Shown here piece after piece: positions 43,690 to 52,466 of a stretch of 64,000 nt of DNA. How positions within the stretch are numbered: the first letter of the stretch is position 1; every line of letters starts with the position of its first letter. The stretch spans positions 62,001 to 126,000 of the forward strand of contig CAPERS010000001.1 of NCBI GenBank assembly GCA_948607205.1, in the 5' to 3' direction. The stretch is from an uncultured Eubacteriales bacterium. GTDB taxonomy: Bacteria; Bacillota; Clostridia; Christensenellales; UBA1242. A program made the translations under genes and the position numbers. The notes under the pieces were generated by a model. That model was not told the DNA's origin. It searched no databases and saw nothing but the letters and a program-made list of their open reading frames with translations.

Positions 43690-43777
43690 TTATGATAATA
43701 AATTAAATTTGTTTATATTTTTATTCAAATAAATTTTGGCGTTTAAAACGCCTGCTTAAAGCACCTATTTTTTTGAA
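43690..43777 (+). ncRNA. Candidate small RNA antisense-like to the ddl 3' end
   Basis: Start expected near 43696 from the TTGACA-17-TATATT promoter; end expected at the T-tract near 43777 after GGCGTTTAAAACGCC and GCTTAAAGC hairpins, about 80 nt. Its 3' part is a copy, in antisense orientation, of the ddl coding end. No conserved RNA family recognised. Confidence 0.3.
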
Positions 43778-43985
43778 TTTCAAGTTGTTTGTTATATCAT
43801 ATTAATAGTTTTTGCTTATAAATTTGCTTCGTATAATTTTTGGCATTTAAAATGCCTGCTTAAAGCACCTATTTTTTGAATTTCAAGTTGTTTGTTATAT
43901 AGAATAAATTTATATTAATATTAAAATATGCATCGAATAATTTTTGGCATTTAAAATGCCTATTTTTTGAATTTGAAGTTGTTGG
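43731..43985. repeat. Tandem copies of the ddl 3' end, period about 103 bp
   Basis: Copy A (43731-43808) and copy B (about 43826-43920) repeat the terminal ddl sequence and its downstream hairpin; copy C (from 43930) is the ddl 3' end itself and lacks 13 bp (TGCTTAAAGCACC) found in A and B. Each has a GGCRTTTAAAAYGCC palindrome followed by TATTTTTT on the plus strand. The remaining gap (43454-43660) is AT-rich with no gene or other signal seen. Confidence 0.8.
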
Positions 43986-45072
43986 CAAGCGTGCAGTAGT
44001 CTTTAAGCGCTTGCGACGAAAACTTATATGTGAAATTGGACATGTTTTCAAATGATGCAATTGCCTCATCAATCAAAGCATCAATCAGGTCATGAAAAGG
44101 CACTTCAAAAAGATTGAATGATAATGAGCCCGGAATTGTGTTGACTTCGTTGACATAAATTTCGCCTTTTTCACTCATCAAAAAGTCAATTCGCACAACC
44201 CCTTTAAAGTCAAGCGCCTTATATGTGCATATGCTGATATCTTTGATTTTTTTGTCAATTGCCTTGTCAGGTTTTCTTTCTTCTTTGCCCAGTCTGTGAA
44301 GATATTTTTCTTCAAATGTGTATATCTCACCTTTTTTGACTTCTTGAACATTACTTGCAATGTGCTTGCCACCAAGTGAAAGCACTGCACAACTGAACTC
44401 ACGTGCATTTTGCAAAAATTCTTCAAGCAAAATTTTGTTGTCATATAATAATGCTTCTTCAATCATTGTTTCAAGTTGCTCTTCCCGTTCGCAAACACTG
44501 ATTCCAACACTTGACCCAAGATTTGCCGGCTTAACAATTATTGGCAAGCCAATTTTTGCAATCGCGTCTTTGATGATTGAATCTTTGTTTTCTTCAAAAT
44601 CACGCTTATAAAATTCAACAAATTTCGCATTTTTGATTTTGTAAGATGAGAGCAATCTTTTGGTGACCGCTTTGTCCATGCCGATTGCACTTTGCATAAG
44701 CGCACAAGATGAAAAAGGAATTTGGCAAAGTTGACATAAGCCCTGCACACTTCCGTCTTCGCCGTTCTTGCCATGAAGACAAAGAAGAGCACAGTCAATT
44801 CTTATCTTCTTTGATAAATGAGAATTAACAATAAGATGAGGCGACCCAAGAAGCAGGCTTACATTCTTTTTTTTCTTGACATTTTTCGAAAAGTCCAAAA
44901 AAGTTTTTGGGTTATCCAAATTTTCAGCAATAAACCAATCTCCGCTCGGCGCAATGTAAATCGGAATGACGTTATAGCCTTTTGAAATGCTGGCCAAAAC
45001 CTGCTGAGCGGTTATTATCGAAATGTCATGCTCAACACTTCTTCCACCAAATATAACTGCAATATTTTTCAT
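43960..45072 (-). CDS. ddl: D-alanine--D-alanine ligase
   Basis: 370 residues of the ATP-grasp fold: IAVIFGGRSVEHDISI at the start, FSSCALMQSAIGMDK, KPANLGSSVGIS, and the metal-binding end VRIDFLMSEKGEIYVNEVNTIPGS. It makes the D-Ala-D-Ala dipeptide used by MurF, the gene directly upstream (11-bp gap). SD AAAGGAGAG. The last codons (NNFKFKK) recur in tandem copies beyond the stop. Confidence 0.96.
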   Translation of the reverse strand: MKNIAVIFGGRSVEHDISIITAQQVLASISKGYNVIPIYIAPSGDWFIAENLDNPKTFLDFSKNVKKKKNVSLLLGSPHLIVNSHLSKKIRIDCALLCLHGKNGEDGSVQGLCQLCQIPFSSCALMQSAIGMDKAVTKRLLSSYKIKNAKFVEFYKRDFEENKDSIIKDAIAKIGLPIIVKPANLGSSVGISVCEREEQLETMIEEALLYDNKILLEEFLQNAREFSCAVLSLGGKHIASNVQEVKKGEIYTFEEKYLHRLGKEERKPDKAIDKKIKDISICTYKALDFKGVVRIDFLMSEKGEIYVNEVNTIPGSLSFNLFEVPFHDLIDALIDEAIASFENMSNFTYKFSSQALKDYCTLANNFKFKK

Positions 45073-45083
45073 TTATCTCTCCT

Positions 45084-46502
45084 TTAACTGAAATTATCAG
45101 GCAAATCATTTTCAAACAACACAACACAGCCTTCACAGGTAAGTTTTGCAATGATGTCAGTCTGTTCCTTTCGTGAAGATGCAAAAAAGATGTTTCTTTG
45201 ATTGAAATTATGTGAAATTGCTCCTGAAAGCAAATAGTTTTTGTTGGTTTCATTCATAATTAGAATATAATCTGCAACATCAGCAATCCAAGTTCCAAGT
45301 GTGAAATTGGCTTTTGATGACTCTTCACCCATCTCAACAAACCCCGGCGTTACAACAATTTTGCGACCTTTGAAATTGCTCAGCACATTGAGTGCCTCTT
45401 TCGCCCCAACGAGATTTGAGTTGTAACTGTCGTCAAGAATTGAAAAATAACTGTTCTTAATAAGTTCAAGCCGATGTGGTGTTGGCTCCAAATTTCTTAT
45501 TGCCGATGCGATATCTCTCATGCTCACTCCAAGATAACGACTAAGCGCGCTTGCTGTGACAATGTTATTTATATTGAATTTTCCAAGAAGTCTTGTCTTG
45601 ACTTTTGCCTCTTCTTCGCCAATAACAAGAGTAAATTCACTTCCAGTTTGTGTGCATTTGATGTCTTTTGCAAATGCATACCCCTTTTCACTGTTGGTCA
45701 AATATTTCTCTTTTGAGCATTTTTCATAAAGTTTGAGGTTTGACTTGCTGTCACCGCTGAAAAAGACAACCCCGTCTTTTTTCATAAATAATGTCAGTTC
45801 GTTTTTGGTTTCCTCTATTGCACCAAGACTGCCAAAAGTTTCAATGTGTTGCTCTCCAATTGTTGTGAGAATGGCATAATCTGGCTCAACCATTTCTGCA
45901 AGCGCTTTGATATCACCGCGATGCCTTGCCCCCATCTCTGCAATAAAGACATCTTCATCGTCGAGTTTGGAAAGTATGGTTTTTGTCACACCCATTTCGG
46001 TGTTATAGTTGGCTGGTGTCAAGCAAACCTTAAATTCTTTTCCAAGGATTTGAGCAAGAATATTTTTTGTTGAAGTTTTGCCATAGCTTCCAGTTATGCC
46101 AATTTTGATAAGTTTTTTAGAGCGAAGTTTTTTAACTGCACGCTTTTTATAAATAAACTTAATAAAAATTTCAAGCGGAAGCAAAATATAATGTGTTAAA
46201 ATTATCACTATTGGCGTGAAAAGAATAACAATTGTGCAATCCACCACTTTAAGAAAATCATTGAGAAGAAAGGTGTTTATGACCCAAAATAAAAGATAGT
46301 CAATTGCAAGATAGGTTATAATAAAACGAATTAACCTTTTTGTTAACACAATCTTGTTCTTATCACCAAAGGCAAGTTTAAACTCAATTGAAGCGTGAAA
46401 AAATTTTTTGACGTTATAGCCAGTAAGTTGATAGGTTTTCACATAAATGTATGACCAAACGGCACATAAAACAAGACAAATCAGCGCATAAACATAATTC
46501 AT
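45084..46502 (-). CDS. murF: UDP-N-acetylmuramoyl-tripeptide--D-Ala-D-Ala ligase with a membrane N-terminus
   Basis: 472 residues from ATG 46502 (SD GGGAGG). Residues 1-130 hold three to four hydrophobic segments (YVYALICLVLCAVWSYIY, ITYLAIDYLLFWVINTF, CTIVILFTPIVIILTHYIL), followed by a Mur ligase core with the ATP loop ITGSYGKTSTKNIL near residue 142, EMGARHRGDI and DDSYNSN. Most MurF proteins are soluble, with a substrate-binding N-domain in that place. The family assignment to MurF is supported by adjacency to ddl; a related Mur-ligase-like enzyme is the alternative. The start overlaps the upstream hydrolase stop (ATGA). Confidence 0.88.
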   Translation of the reverse strand: MNYVYALICLVLCAVWSYIYVKTYQLTGYNVKKFFHASIEFKLAFGDKNKIVLTKRLIRFIITYLAIDYLLFWVINTFLLNDFLKVVDCTIVILFTPIVIILTHYILLPLEIFIKFIYKKRAVKKLRSKKLIKIGITGSYGKTSTKNILAQILGKEFKVCLTPANYNTEMGVTKTILSKLDDEDVFIAEMGARHRGDIKALAEMVEPDYAILTTIGEQHIETFGSLGAIEETKNELTLFMKKDGVVFFSGDSKSNLKLYEKCSKEKYLTNSEKGYAFAKDIKCTQTGSEFTLVIGEEEAKVKTRLLGKFNINNIVTASALSRYLGVSMRDIASAIRNLEPTPHRLELIKNSYFSILDDSYNSNLVGAKEALNVLSNFKGRKIVVTPGFVEMGEESSKANFTLGTWIADVADYILIMNETNKNYLLSGAISHNFNQRNIFFASSRKEQTDIIAKLTCEGCVVLFENDLPDNFS

Positions 46503-47227
46503 TTGCACTCCTCCCAAAATTTATCGATTTCTCTGCAAAAAACAAGCGGACTTTCAAGAAAAGCAAAGTGCCCTGCGTTTTTCAAAACCACAAGTGATGA
46601 ATTCTTGATAAGCCGACTGAGTTTTTTCGCCATGTAAAGTGGTGTTTCTTTATCATTTTCTCCGCAAACAACCAGTGTTTTTGCTTTTATCTTAGGGCAA
46701 AAATCTTTAAGATTTTCGTTAACAATTGAAACAAAGACCTTTCGTGTCTGTTCGTCAAGTTTTTGATAATCACTTGACCCCATATTCTCGACCTTACAGC
46801 CAAACTTTTTCTTTATTTTATATTGTTTTATTTTCAAATATCTTTTCAAATTGAATTTAGGCTTAAGCCCAGCACTGCCAACCAATATGAGTGAACCAAC
46901 AAGTTCAGGCCTTAGCGCTGAGATGAGAATTGCGACACGACCTCCAAAGGAATGTGCAAGCACGTCACAGCCACTTATCTTCATATGTTCACATAGCGAA
47001 ATGACCATGTTCGCATATGTGTATATATTCCAATTCTCGTCAACTTTTCCACTATTTCTAAATGGCGGAAAGTCAAGTGTTAAAAAATTTCGGTTGGGAA
47101 ACTGGGCAACAATGTTTTCAAAAACATCACCGTCACAGCCCCAGCCGTGAAGAAGAAGTGTCACCCTCTCCCCTGCTTTCCCCAAAAAGCGATAATCAAT
47201 ATTGACTCCTTGATAAACGAACACCAT
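46499..47227 (-). CDS. Alpha/beta hydrolase
   Basis: 242 residues from ATG 47227: oxyanion stretch LLLHGWGCDGD, nucleophile elbow LAHSFGGRVA (Ser in GxSxGG), a late Asp in VVCGENDKETPL and the terminal His in NAGHFAFLE; the catalytic triad is complete. Substrate unknown. No SD; a TTTACA-17-TCATAA promoter ends 8 bp before the ATG, suggesting a leaderless mRNA. It is the first gene of a chain running into murF-ddl and the wall cluster, with a 4-bp overlap to murF, but need not function in wall synthesis. Confidence 0.87.
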   Translation of the reverse strand: MVFVYQGVNIDYRFLGKAGERVTLLLHGWGCDGDVFENIVAQFPNRNFLTLDFPPFRNSGKVDENWNIYTYANMVISLCEHMKISGCDVLAHSFGGRVAILISALRPELVGSLILVGSAGLKPKFNLKRYLKIKQYKIKKKFGCKVENMGSSDYQKLDEQTRKVFVSIVNENLKDFCPKIKAKTLVVCGENDKETPLYMAKKLSRLIKNSSLVVLKNAGHFAFLESPLVFCREIDKFWEECK

Positions 47228-47235
47228 AACATTTT

Positions 47236-47264
47236 TTATGAGTTGAAAGATATAAAGTTGTAAA
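47236..47264 (-). promoter_or_regulatory. Candidate promoter of hydrolase-murF-ddl (leaderless)
   Basis: TTTACA (47264-47259), 17 bp, TCATAA (47241-47236) on the minus strand; 8 bp separate it from the ATG. Confidence 0.4.
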
Positions 47265-47290
47265 AAAAAGTTCAAAAGGCTTAAAAATAT

Positions 47291-47319
47291 TTGCAAATAT
47301 CAAAAAAAGGTTGTATTAT
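47291..47319 (+). promoter_or_regulatory. Promoter of spoVG
   Basis: TTGCAA (47291-47296), 17 bp, TATTAT (47314-47319). Confidence 0.6.
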
Positions 47320-47369
47320 ATAGTTAAGCCTAAACTTAAGGCAATTTTAGACAAGGAAGGTATAAACAC

Positions 47370-47636
47370 TTGAAAATCACAGACGTAAGAGTAAGAATGG
47401 TAACAAAAGATGAAGCCAAACTCAAAGCAGTTGCTTCAATCACAATTGATGAATGCTTTGTTGTCCATGACATCAAAGTCATCAGCGGTAAAGATGGATT
47501 ATTTATCTCAATGCCAAGCAGAAAAACACCAGAAGGAGAATATAAGGATATTGTTCACCCAATCAACACTGAAACTCGTGAACAAATAAAAGACGCTATC
47601 ATGGCAGAATACAATAAAGTTGCTGACGCTGAATAG
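47370..47636 (+). CDS. spoVG: Septation protein SpoVG
   Basis: 88 residues from TTG 47370 (SD AAGGAAGG): [45 protein letters not shown] and [11 protein letters not shown] are near-invariant SpoVG segments. It is a small nucleic-acid-binding regulator needed for cortex formation and septum placement; in other Firmicutes it also affects surface and virulence genes. Monocistronic. Confidence 0.98.
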   Translation: MKITDVRVRMVTKDEAKLKAVASITIDECFVVHDIKVISGKDGLFISMPSRKTPEGEYKDIVHPINTETREQIKDAIMAEYNKVADAE

Positions 47637-47676
47637 TTAAAAAATTCAACTGACAAACTTATTCAAACTTCGACTT

Positions 47677-47712
47677 AAAATCGCGAGAACTATTGTTCGT
47701 GAGATTTTTATG
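47677..47712 (+). terminator. Possible terminator of spoVG
   Basis: AAAATCGCGAGAAC, TATT, GTTCGTGAGATTTTT: an imperfect stem with a few mismatches followed by T residues, 41 bp after the stop. Confidence 0.5.
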
Positions 47713-47723
47713 TGGCAAAAATT

Positions 47724-47749
47724 CGGGGCGGGATGAAAATCCCCCCCCC
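47724..47749 (+). other. GC hairpin with C9 tract in the exporter leader
   Basis: GGGGCGGG, 8 bases, CCCCCCCCC, then an AT stretch and the exporter SD. The G run can pair with the nine-C run. The homopolymer is striking in an AT-rich region. Confidence 0.5.
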
Positions 47750-47769
47750 ATTTTATTCTAGGAGGAAAC

Positions 47770-49554
47770 ATGAAAAAGAAAAAAGAGAAAAAGATTGGAC
47801 TTGGCTATTATCTCGCACATCATAAACTTGCGATATTTTTCTATATGCTTGTGATGACAATTGCAAGCGTTAGCACGATTTTATGTGTAATTTTGTTCGC
47901 TAACGCCATTGAATTAATCACTCAAGAATTTTTTCAAAAAGCCATTTATGTTTTCTTGATAATTTTGGGACTATATTTATTGCGAAGATTTTGTTATTAT
48001 ATGGCAAACCGAATTTACTATAAATATTCATCCAAGATAATGCATGAACTCAATTATGACCTTGCAAAGCAGGCTTTTAAACTTAATTCAAAAACATATA
48101 ACGACCATGATACTGGCACATTTATGCAAAGAATAATTTCTGACCCAGAACGCGCAGTGACAAATCTTGCAGATATTTTCGACCAAATGACTGAAGTTTT
48201 GACTGGGCTTATCATAATTATTTACTTAATCACCCTCAACTATTGGATTGCGCTTATTTTAATTGTTGTTTTAGGGTTATGCATTGTGCTTGAATTCTTC
48301 AGAATCAAAGTCAGAAGAAAAAATCATAAAGTTGCCAGAAAAGCAAATGATGAAGTAACTTCACTTACGACTGAAATTATTCGCAGTGAGCGCGATATCA
48401 AATCTCTCAACCTTGAAAATAAACTCAGCGAAATTTCAAATCAAACTTTTGAAAAATATCGCAATGCACAATACAAATTCAATCAAGTGGATGTGAATTT
48501 TTGGTCTACTAGGCATCTCATTATGGAACTTTTAACAATTGGTGTTCTTATTCTTGGAATAGTTCTTTTGGACAAAGGCTTATTCACTCTTGCCGGCTTT
48601 ATGATTTTATATTCAAACAGCAGTTCGCTTTCAAGTTTTGTTTGGAATATTGGAAGCATTTCGGCAAGGATTACTGACGTTAAAGTTTCAACAGGAAGAA
48701 TGTTCAGTCTGTTCGACGAAAAAGAGTTCGTGACTGAAAAGTTTGGAACCGTTTCAAAAGAAAATGTTGTTGGCAAAATTGAATTTAATGATGTGTCATA
48801 TTCATTCAAGGAATATGAAGAAAAGAAATTTGACGACAAGAAATATCATCCAAAAGAGTTTATTCTTGTTTCAGAAAACAAAATTTTTGATAAACTTTCA
48901 TTCAAAATTAAGCCTAACACCACTGTAGCATTTGTTGGAAAGTCTGGAAGTGGAAAATCAACCATTCTCAACCTCATGTCAAAAATGTTTGAATGCGACA
49001 GCGGTCAAGTTCTCATTGACGGCGTTGACATCAAGGATTTTGACAAGCCAACACTTCGAAAAACAATTTCACTTGTCAATCAGTTTCCATACATCTTTGA
49101 CATGACGATAAAAGAGAACCTAATCCTTGCCAAAGAAGATGCAACCGATGAGGAAATCAATGATGCAATAAAAAAAGCATCACTTGATGAGTTTATCTCC
49201 ACCCTTCCAAAAGGGCTTGAAACAAAAGTTGGCGAAAGCGGAATCAAACTTTCTGGCGGACAGAAACAAAGGCTTGCCATTGCAAGAGCGCTCTTAAGAA
49301 ACTCGTCAATCATCATCTTTGACGAAAGCACATCAAGCCTTGACAACTTTGCACAGGCTGACATCAAAAAGAGCATTGATTCGCTCAAAGGCAAAAGCAC
49401 AATTATTATTGTTGCACACAGACTTTCAACAATCAAAAATGTTGATAAAATTTTCTTCCTCGAAGACGGCAAAATAATCGACTCAGGCTCTTTTGACAAA
49501 CTTTTCACAAAGAACAAAAAGTTTAAGGAAATGTTTTTGACTGAAAATATTTAA
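47770..49554 (+). CDS. ABC exporter, fused permease and ATPase (MsbA/BmrA type)
   Basis: 594 residues: six membrane segments in residues 15-310 and a nucleotide-binding domain with Walker A FVGKSGSGKST near residue 395, the Q-loop NQFPYIF, the signature LSGGQKQR, Walker B SIIIFDES and the switch His in VAHRLST. A polar insertion of about 25 residues (KEYEEKKFDDKKYHPKE) precedes Walker A and is longer than usual. Acts as a homodimer, or heterodimer, exporting lipids, peptides or drugs; substrate not predictable. SD GGAGG. A single half-transporter gene without partner. Confidence 0.93.
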   Translation: MKKKKEKKIGLGYYLAHHKLAIFFYMLVMTIASVSTILCVILFANAIELITQEFFQKAIYVFLIILGLYLLRRFCYYMANRIYYKYSSKIMHELNYDLAKQAFKLNSKTYNDHDTGTFMQRIISDPERAVTNLADIFDQMTEVLTGLIIIIYLITLNYWIALILIVVLGLCIVLEFFRIKVRRKNHKVARKANDEVTSLTTEIIRSERDIKSLNLENKLSEISNQTFEKYRNAQYKFNQVDVNFWSTRHLIMELLTIGVLILGIVLLDKGLFTLAGFMILYSNSSSLSSFVWNIGSISARITDVKVSTGRMFSLFDEKEFVTEKFGTVSKENVVGKIEFNDVSYSFKEYEEKKFDDKKYHPKEFILVSENKIFDKLSFKIKPNTTVAFVGKSGSGKSTILNLMSKMFECDSGQVLIDGVDIKDFDKPTLRKTISLVNQFPYIFDMTIKENLILAKEDATDEEINDAIKKASLDEFISTLPKGLETKVGESGIKLSGGQKQRLAIARALLRNSSIIIFDESTSSLDNFAQADIKKSIDSLKGKSTIIIVAHRLSTIKNVDKIFFLEDGKIIDSGSFDKLFTKNKKFKEMFLTENI

Positions 49555-49597
49555 AATAAAAAATCCTCAGCACTGCTTTCAAATTTAATACTAACAA

Positions 49598-49633
49598 AAA
49601 AAATACTTTATCTTTTCAGATAAAGTATTTTTA
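49598..49633. terminator. Terminator after the ABC exporter
   Basis: AAAAATACTTTATC, loop, GATAAAGTATTTTT; 14-bp stem, usable by the convergent gene too. Confidence 0.9.
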
Positions 49634-49653
49634 ATTATCATAATATGTGTTTC

Positions 49654-50133
49654 TTAGTCTACTCTCTCTAATGCCTCGTCATTCCAACGAGTTTTAGGTA
49701 AAAATTCAGTATAATCTTTGCCCTCACGGACTGTTTCATCAAATTTTCGCCTCCCCTCTTTTCCCATGGCATCAAAATGACTTTCCCAAAAATTGAACCA
49801 TTTTTTATAATTATCACCTGGTTCAAAATCATTTTCCTCGCATGGTTCATGCTTAAAAGTTACGCCAAATTTGCGGGTTTGATAAATCAAATAATGAATT
49901 TGATAGTCAAGATCTTGATATTCTGCCCTAATAAAATTTTTACCCTCTTCGGTCAAAACATAACCTTCGTCTGGTGTTGGGATAAAAAAAGTCGATAAAG
50001 CGAAATCTTCCACTAGGTTCCTAATATAAACCCAAATCGCCCATTCTTCCATTTCATTTTTATTAATATATTCAATAAGCTCAATATCCAATTCCCCAGG
50101 ATATAATCCCAAAATTTTCTTTTCTTCGCTCAT
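49654..50133 (-). CDS. Hypothetical 159-residue protein
   Basis: A soluble, acidic, aromatic-rich protein; features such as YPGELDIELIEYINKNE, a winged-helix-like GYVLTEEGKNFI and a C-terminal WFNFWESHFDAMGKEG stretch are visible. No family recognised; the DIELIEYI and YVLTEEGKNFI segments are compatible with a small winged-helix fold. SD AGGAG before ATG. Stands between convergent terminators as a single gene. Confidence 0.65.
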   Translation of the reverse strand: MSEEKKILGLYPGELDIELIEYINKNEMEEWAIWVYIRNLVEDFALSTFFIPTPDEGYVLTEEGKNFIRAEYQDLDYQIHYLIYQTRKFGVTFKHEPCEENDFEPGDNYKKWFNFWESHFDAMGKEGRRKFDETVREGKDYTEFLPKTRWNDEALERVD

Positions 50134-50276
50134 ACTCCTATCTCCTAAAAAACTTAATTTTTATTTACAAAAAAATAATATCACAGATAAAATTTGATGT
50201 CAATAGATAATTTTTGAAAAAGATGGGATATAGCACTGCATCGTCTGATTTATCTGATACGATAAAAGTTATCTAC

Positions 50277-50310
50277 CAAAAAAGAACTCTAAGAATAGAG
50301 TTCTTTTAAA
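50277..50310. terminator. Terminator after ypeB
   Basis: AAAAGAACTCT, 4-base loop, AGAGTTCTTTT on the strand leaving ypeB. The rest of the gap (50134-50354) is AT-rich with no gene seen. Confidence 0.8.
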
Positions 50311-50354
50311 TGATTACATCCTTTTAATAAATAGTTTCATAAAAACTAACATTT

Positions 50355-51746
50355 TTAAAGGAGTAAGTTTCCATTATCAGTTTCAATAACTTTCAAAATA
50401 TTTTCTTCCTCACCTGTCACCGCATTGATGTAGAAATAGTAAGTCGCATCATTGTAAGTTGTTTCAAATTCATAACACAAAACTTCGCGATTGTAATCTA
50501 GTGGTGCAAGCACAGTTCGTCTGCCGTTAACCGCAAATTTTGAAGGAACTTTCACTTCGGCATCTTTGATTGAGCCTTGTGGAGTTGGAATTGAGCGTGA
50601 GGTGTGATTTGTGAAATATGTTGTTGCGTCATAACCCACAACTGTTCCAGAAGAAAGGTCTACCTTAACTTTGACAAGGTCTGGATAAAGCACAACTCCA
50701 TTTTGAATTGGAGCGATATTAAAATATGCCTCATCAGAAATTGTGTCCGTCCAAACAACATCAGGGTTTTCTATGCCATTGAGTTTAACAAATTCAAGTG
50801 CCAGTTCTTGTGCTTTTGCTTTGTCAATAGATTTCTCTTTTGAGCTGTTTCCAGCACCACTGACAGTTAAGATATGACCGCCAATCTTGCTAACCTGAAT
50901 GAAAATCATCTCTTCATCAGAGTTCTTTGCGCGGAAGTTATAGGTTTCAAATCTGCCGTTTGCTTCACCTTCATAGTCAATCGAAACAAGGTTTTTAAAA
51001 CACTTTTGCGCTTTTGTTATTGCGTCCTCTTTTGAAACCTTTGCGCCAGTCAAACCTTTGATTTCGCTGTTGACAACAGAATCAGAGAAAGGTCCATCAT
51101 AAATCATGGTTGGATAATCAACATCTGTGTCATGAATTGAGGCAAATTCTTTGGTGAAAAGATTGCCATCAGTGTCAAGATTCATTGAGTTATCAACAAT
51201 ATTATAGCCCTGCTCAACTTTTCGAATGATTTTGTTAAGTTCACTCTTCATTGTCAAAAGATTTTGATAAATTGAATCAAGCGTGTCAATTTCAGTCTGA
51301 GTCAAACTTCCACCTTGCGAAAGTTTTTCGCTGAGCGTTTGAGTGTAGCCTGAAATTTGGTTAATAAGACGAACATTTTCATTTATATCATTTTGTGAAA
51401 GTGGCAAAAGTCCAATATTGCTTGACGCCTCATTTGCATTTTGCGAAACTTCCAAAAGCATTTTCTTTTGATAAGATGATGCATTTGATGCAAGCACTTT
51501 TGACATTTTGATTTCAGCATTATTCACACTGTCAACAAGGTCGTGAAGTGAACGTTGATAAACGCCTTCAAGGTCATTCTTATATGACATTGCTTGATTG
51601 TTCATCACTCCATAGCCAACACCAAAGCCAATTGTTGTTGCGCCAAGAACAGCAGTGGAAATTGCAAGACCGATTACCCAGCCGTTTAAGCGCTTATTTT
51701 CTTTTTTAAGCCCATTTTTGTTTTCGAGCACATCGTTATTTTTCAT
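50355..51746 (-). CDS. ypeB: Germination protein YpeB
   Basis: 463 residues: one membrane anchor at about 22-48 (GWVIGLAISTAVLGATT), a long helical region, then PepSY-like repeats (GLTGAKVSKEDAITKAQK, and ISKIGGHILTVSGAG-like strands). YpeB is needed to localise and protect SleB in the spore. SD AGGAGGG. It follows sleB by 9 bp, giving the standard sleB-ypeB operon, presumably under sigma-G. Confidence 0.94.
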   Translation of the reverse strand: MKNNDVLENKNGLKKENKRLNGWVIGLAISTAVLGATTIGFGVGYGVMNNQAMSYKNDLEGVYQRSLHDLVDSVNNAEIKMSKVLASNASSYQKKMLLEVSQNANEASSNIGLLPLSQNDINENVRLINQISGYTQTLSEKLSQGGSLTQTEIDTLDSIYQNLLTMKSELNKIIRKVEQGYNIVDNSMNLDTDGNLFTKEFASIHDTDVDYPTMIYDGPFSDSVVNSEIKGLTGAKVSKEDAITKAQKCFKNLVSIDYEGEANGRFETYNFRAKNSDEEMIFIQVSKIGGHILTVSGAGNSSKEKSIDKAKAQELALEFVKLNGIENPDVVWTDTISDEAYFNIAPIQNGVVLYPDLVKVKVDLSSGTVVGYDATTYFTNHTSRSIPTPQGSIKDAEVKVPSKFAVNGRRTVLAPLDYNREVLCYEFETTYNDATYYFYINAVTGEEENILKVIETDNGNLLL

Positions 51747-51755
51747 TTAGCCCTC

Positions 51756-52448
51756 CTATATCGCAAAGACATGTTTGCCATATGTGACAACAGTCTTTCT
51801 TGAATATATCCACTTGCTTGTCGCGGTGGACGCGTTATAATAGTAAAGGCTTCCATAACTTGGGTCCCAACCATTAAGTGCATCTTGCGCTGCCTTATAT
51901 GCAGTTTGATTTGGCTCTAAGTTTATTTGTCCGTCGTTGACGCAAGTGAACGCCCAAGGCTGATAAATAACGCCAGCAATGGTGTTTGGGAATGACGCAC
52001 TTTTCACACGATTGAGAATAACCGCAGCGACTGCAACTTGACCTATGTAACTTTCACCTCTTGCCTCGGCGTGAACACAGCGCGCAAGAAGAGCAAGGTC
52101 TGATGATGACTGATTTGAAGAGCCAGAGCCACTTGAACCAAGAGTGATACCCATTGCGGCAGCTGTTTTCTTACCCACAATTCCGTCAACAGCAAGACCG
52201 TTCTTTCTTTGGAAATATCTAACGGCTTCCTTTGTTTTTGGGCCATAAATTCCGTCAACTGAGCCGGTATAATAGCCCCATTTTTTAAGTTTTTGCTGAA
52301 TGAGTTTGTTTTCAGCCTTTGTTGTCGCGGCGAACGCGCTTTCGCTTATCGACGCATTTTGACTTGTCATGCAATATGCCCCAACCCCAGTCGCACAAGA
52401 GATGAAAGCAAAAGCAAGAGAAAGTGCAATTTTAGATTTCTTTTTCAT
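51756..52448 (-). CDS. sleB: Spore cortex-lytic enzyme SleB
   Basis: 230 residues: signal peptide (about 1-27), peptidoglycan-binding domain (about 45-110, LKKWGYYTGSVDGIYGPKT) and a C-terminal lytic transglycosylase-like Hydrolase_2 domain (LLARCVHAEARGESYIGQ with the catalytic Glu, AAVILNRV, and AFTCVNDGQI). It degrades muramic-lactam cortex at germination. SD TTGGAGG. Next to ypeB, its partner. Confidence 0.96.
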   Translation of the reverse strand: MKKKSKIALSLAFAFISCATGVGAYCMTSQNASISESAFAATTKAENKLIQQKLKKWGYYTGSVDGIYGPKTKEAVRYFQRKNGLAVDGIVGKKTAAAMGITLGSSGSGSSNQSSSDLALLARCVHAEARGESYIGQVAVAAVILNRVKSASFPNTIAGVIYQPWAFTCVNDGQINLEPNQTAYKAAQDALNGWDPSYGSLYYYNASTATSKWIYSRKTVVTYGKHVFAI

Positions 52449-52466
52449 TTTTCCTCCAACAATTTT

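Noticed and set aside
43529..43732. 67-codon hydrophobic plus-strand frame starting with GTG in the murE-ddl gap
   Set aside because: No SD, and a strong promoter lies inside it; hydrophobicity follows from the T-rich sequence. A type I toxin cannot be excluded but nothing supports it.
47316..47335. 15-base match (atagttaagcctaa region) between the spoVG leader and the prfB coding start
   Set aside because: A match of this length is expected by chance in 64 kb of AT-rich sequence, and the orientation relative to the genes differs.
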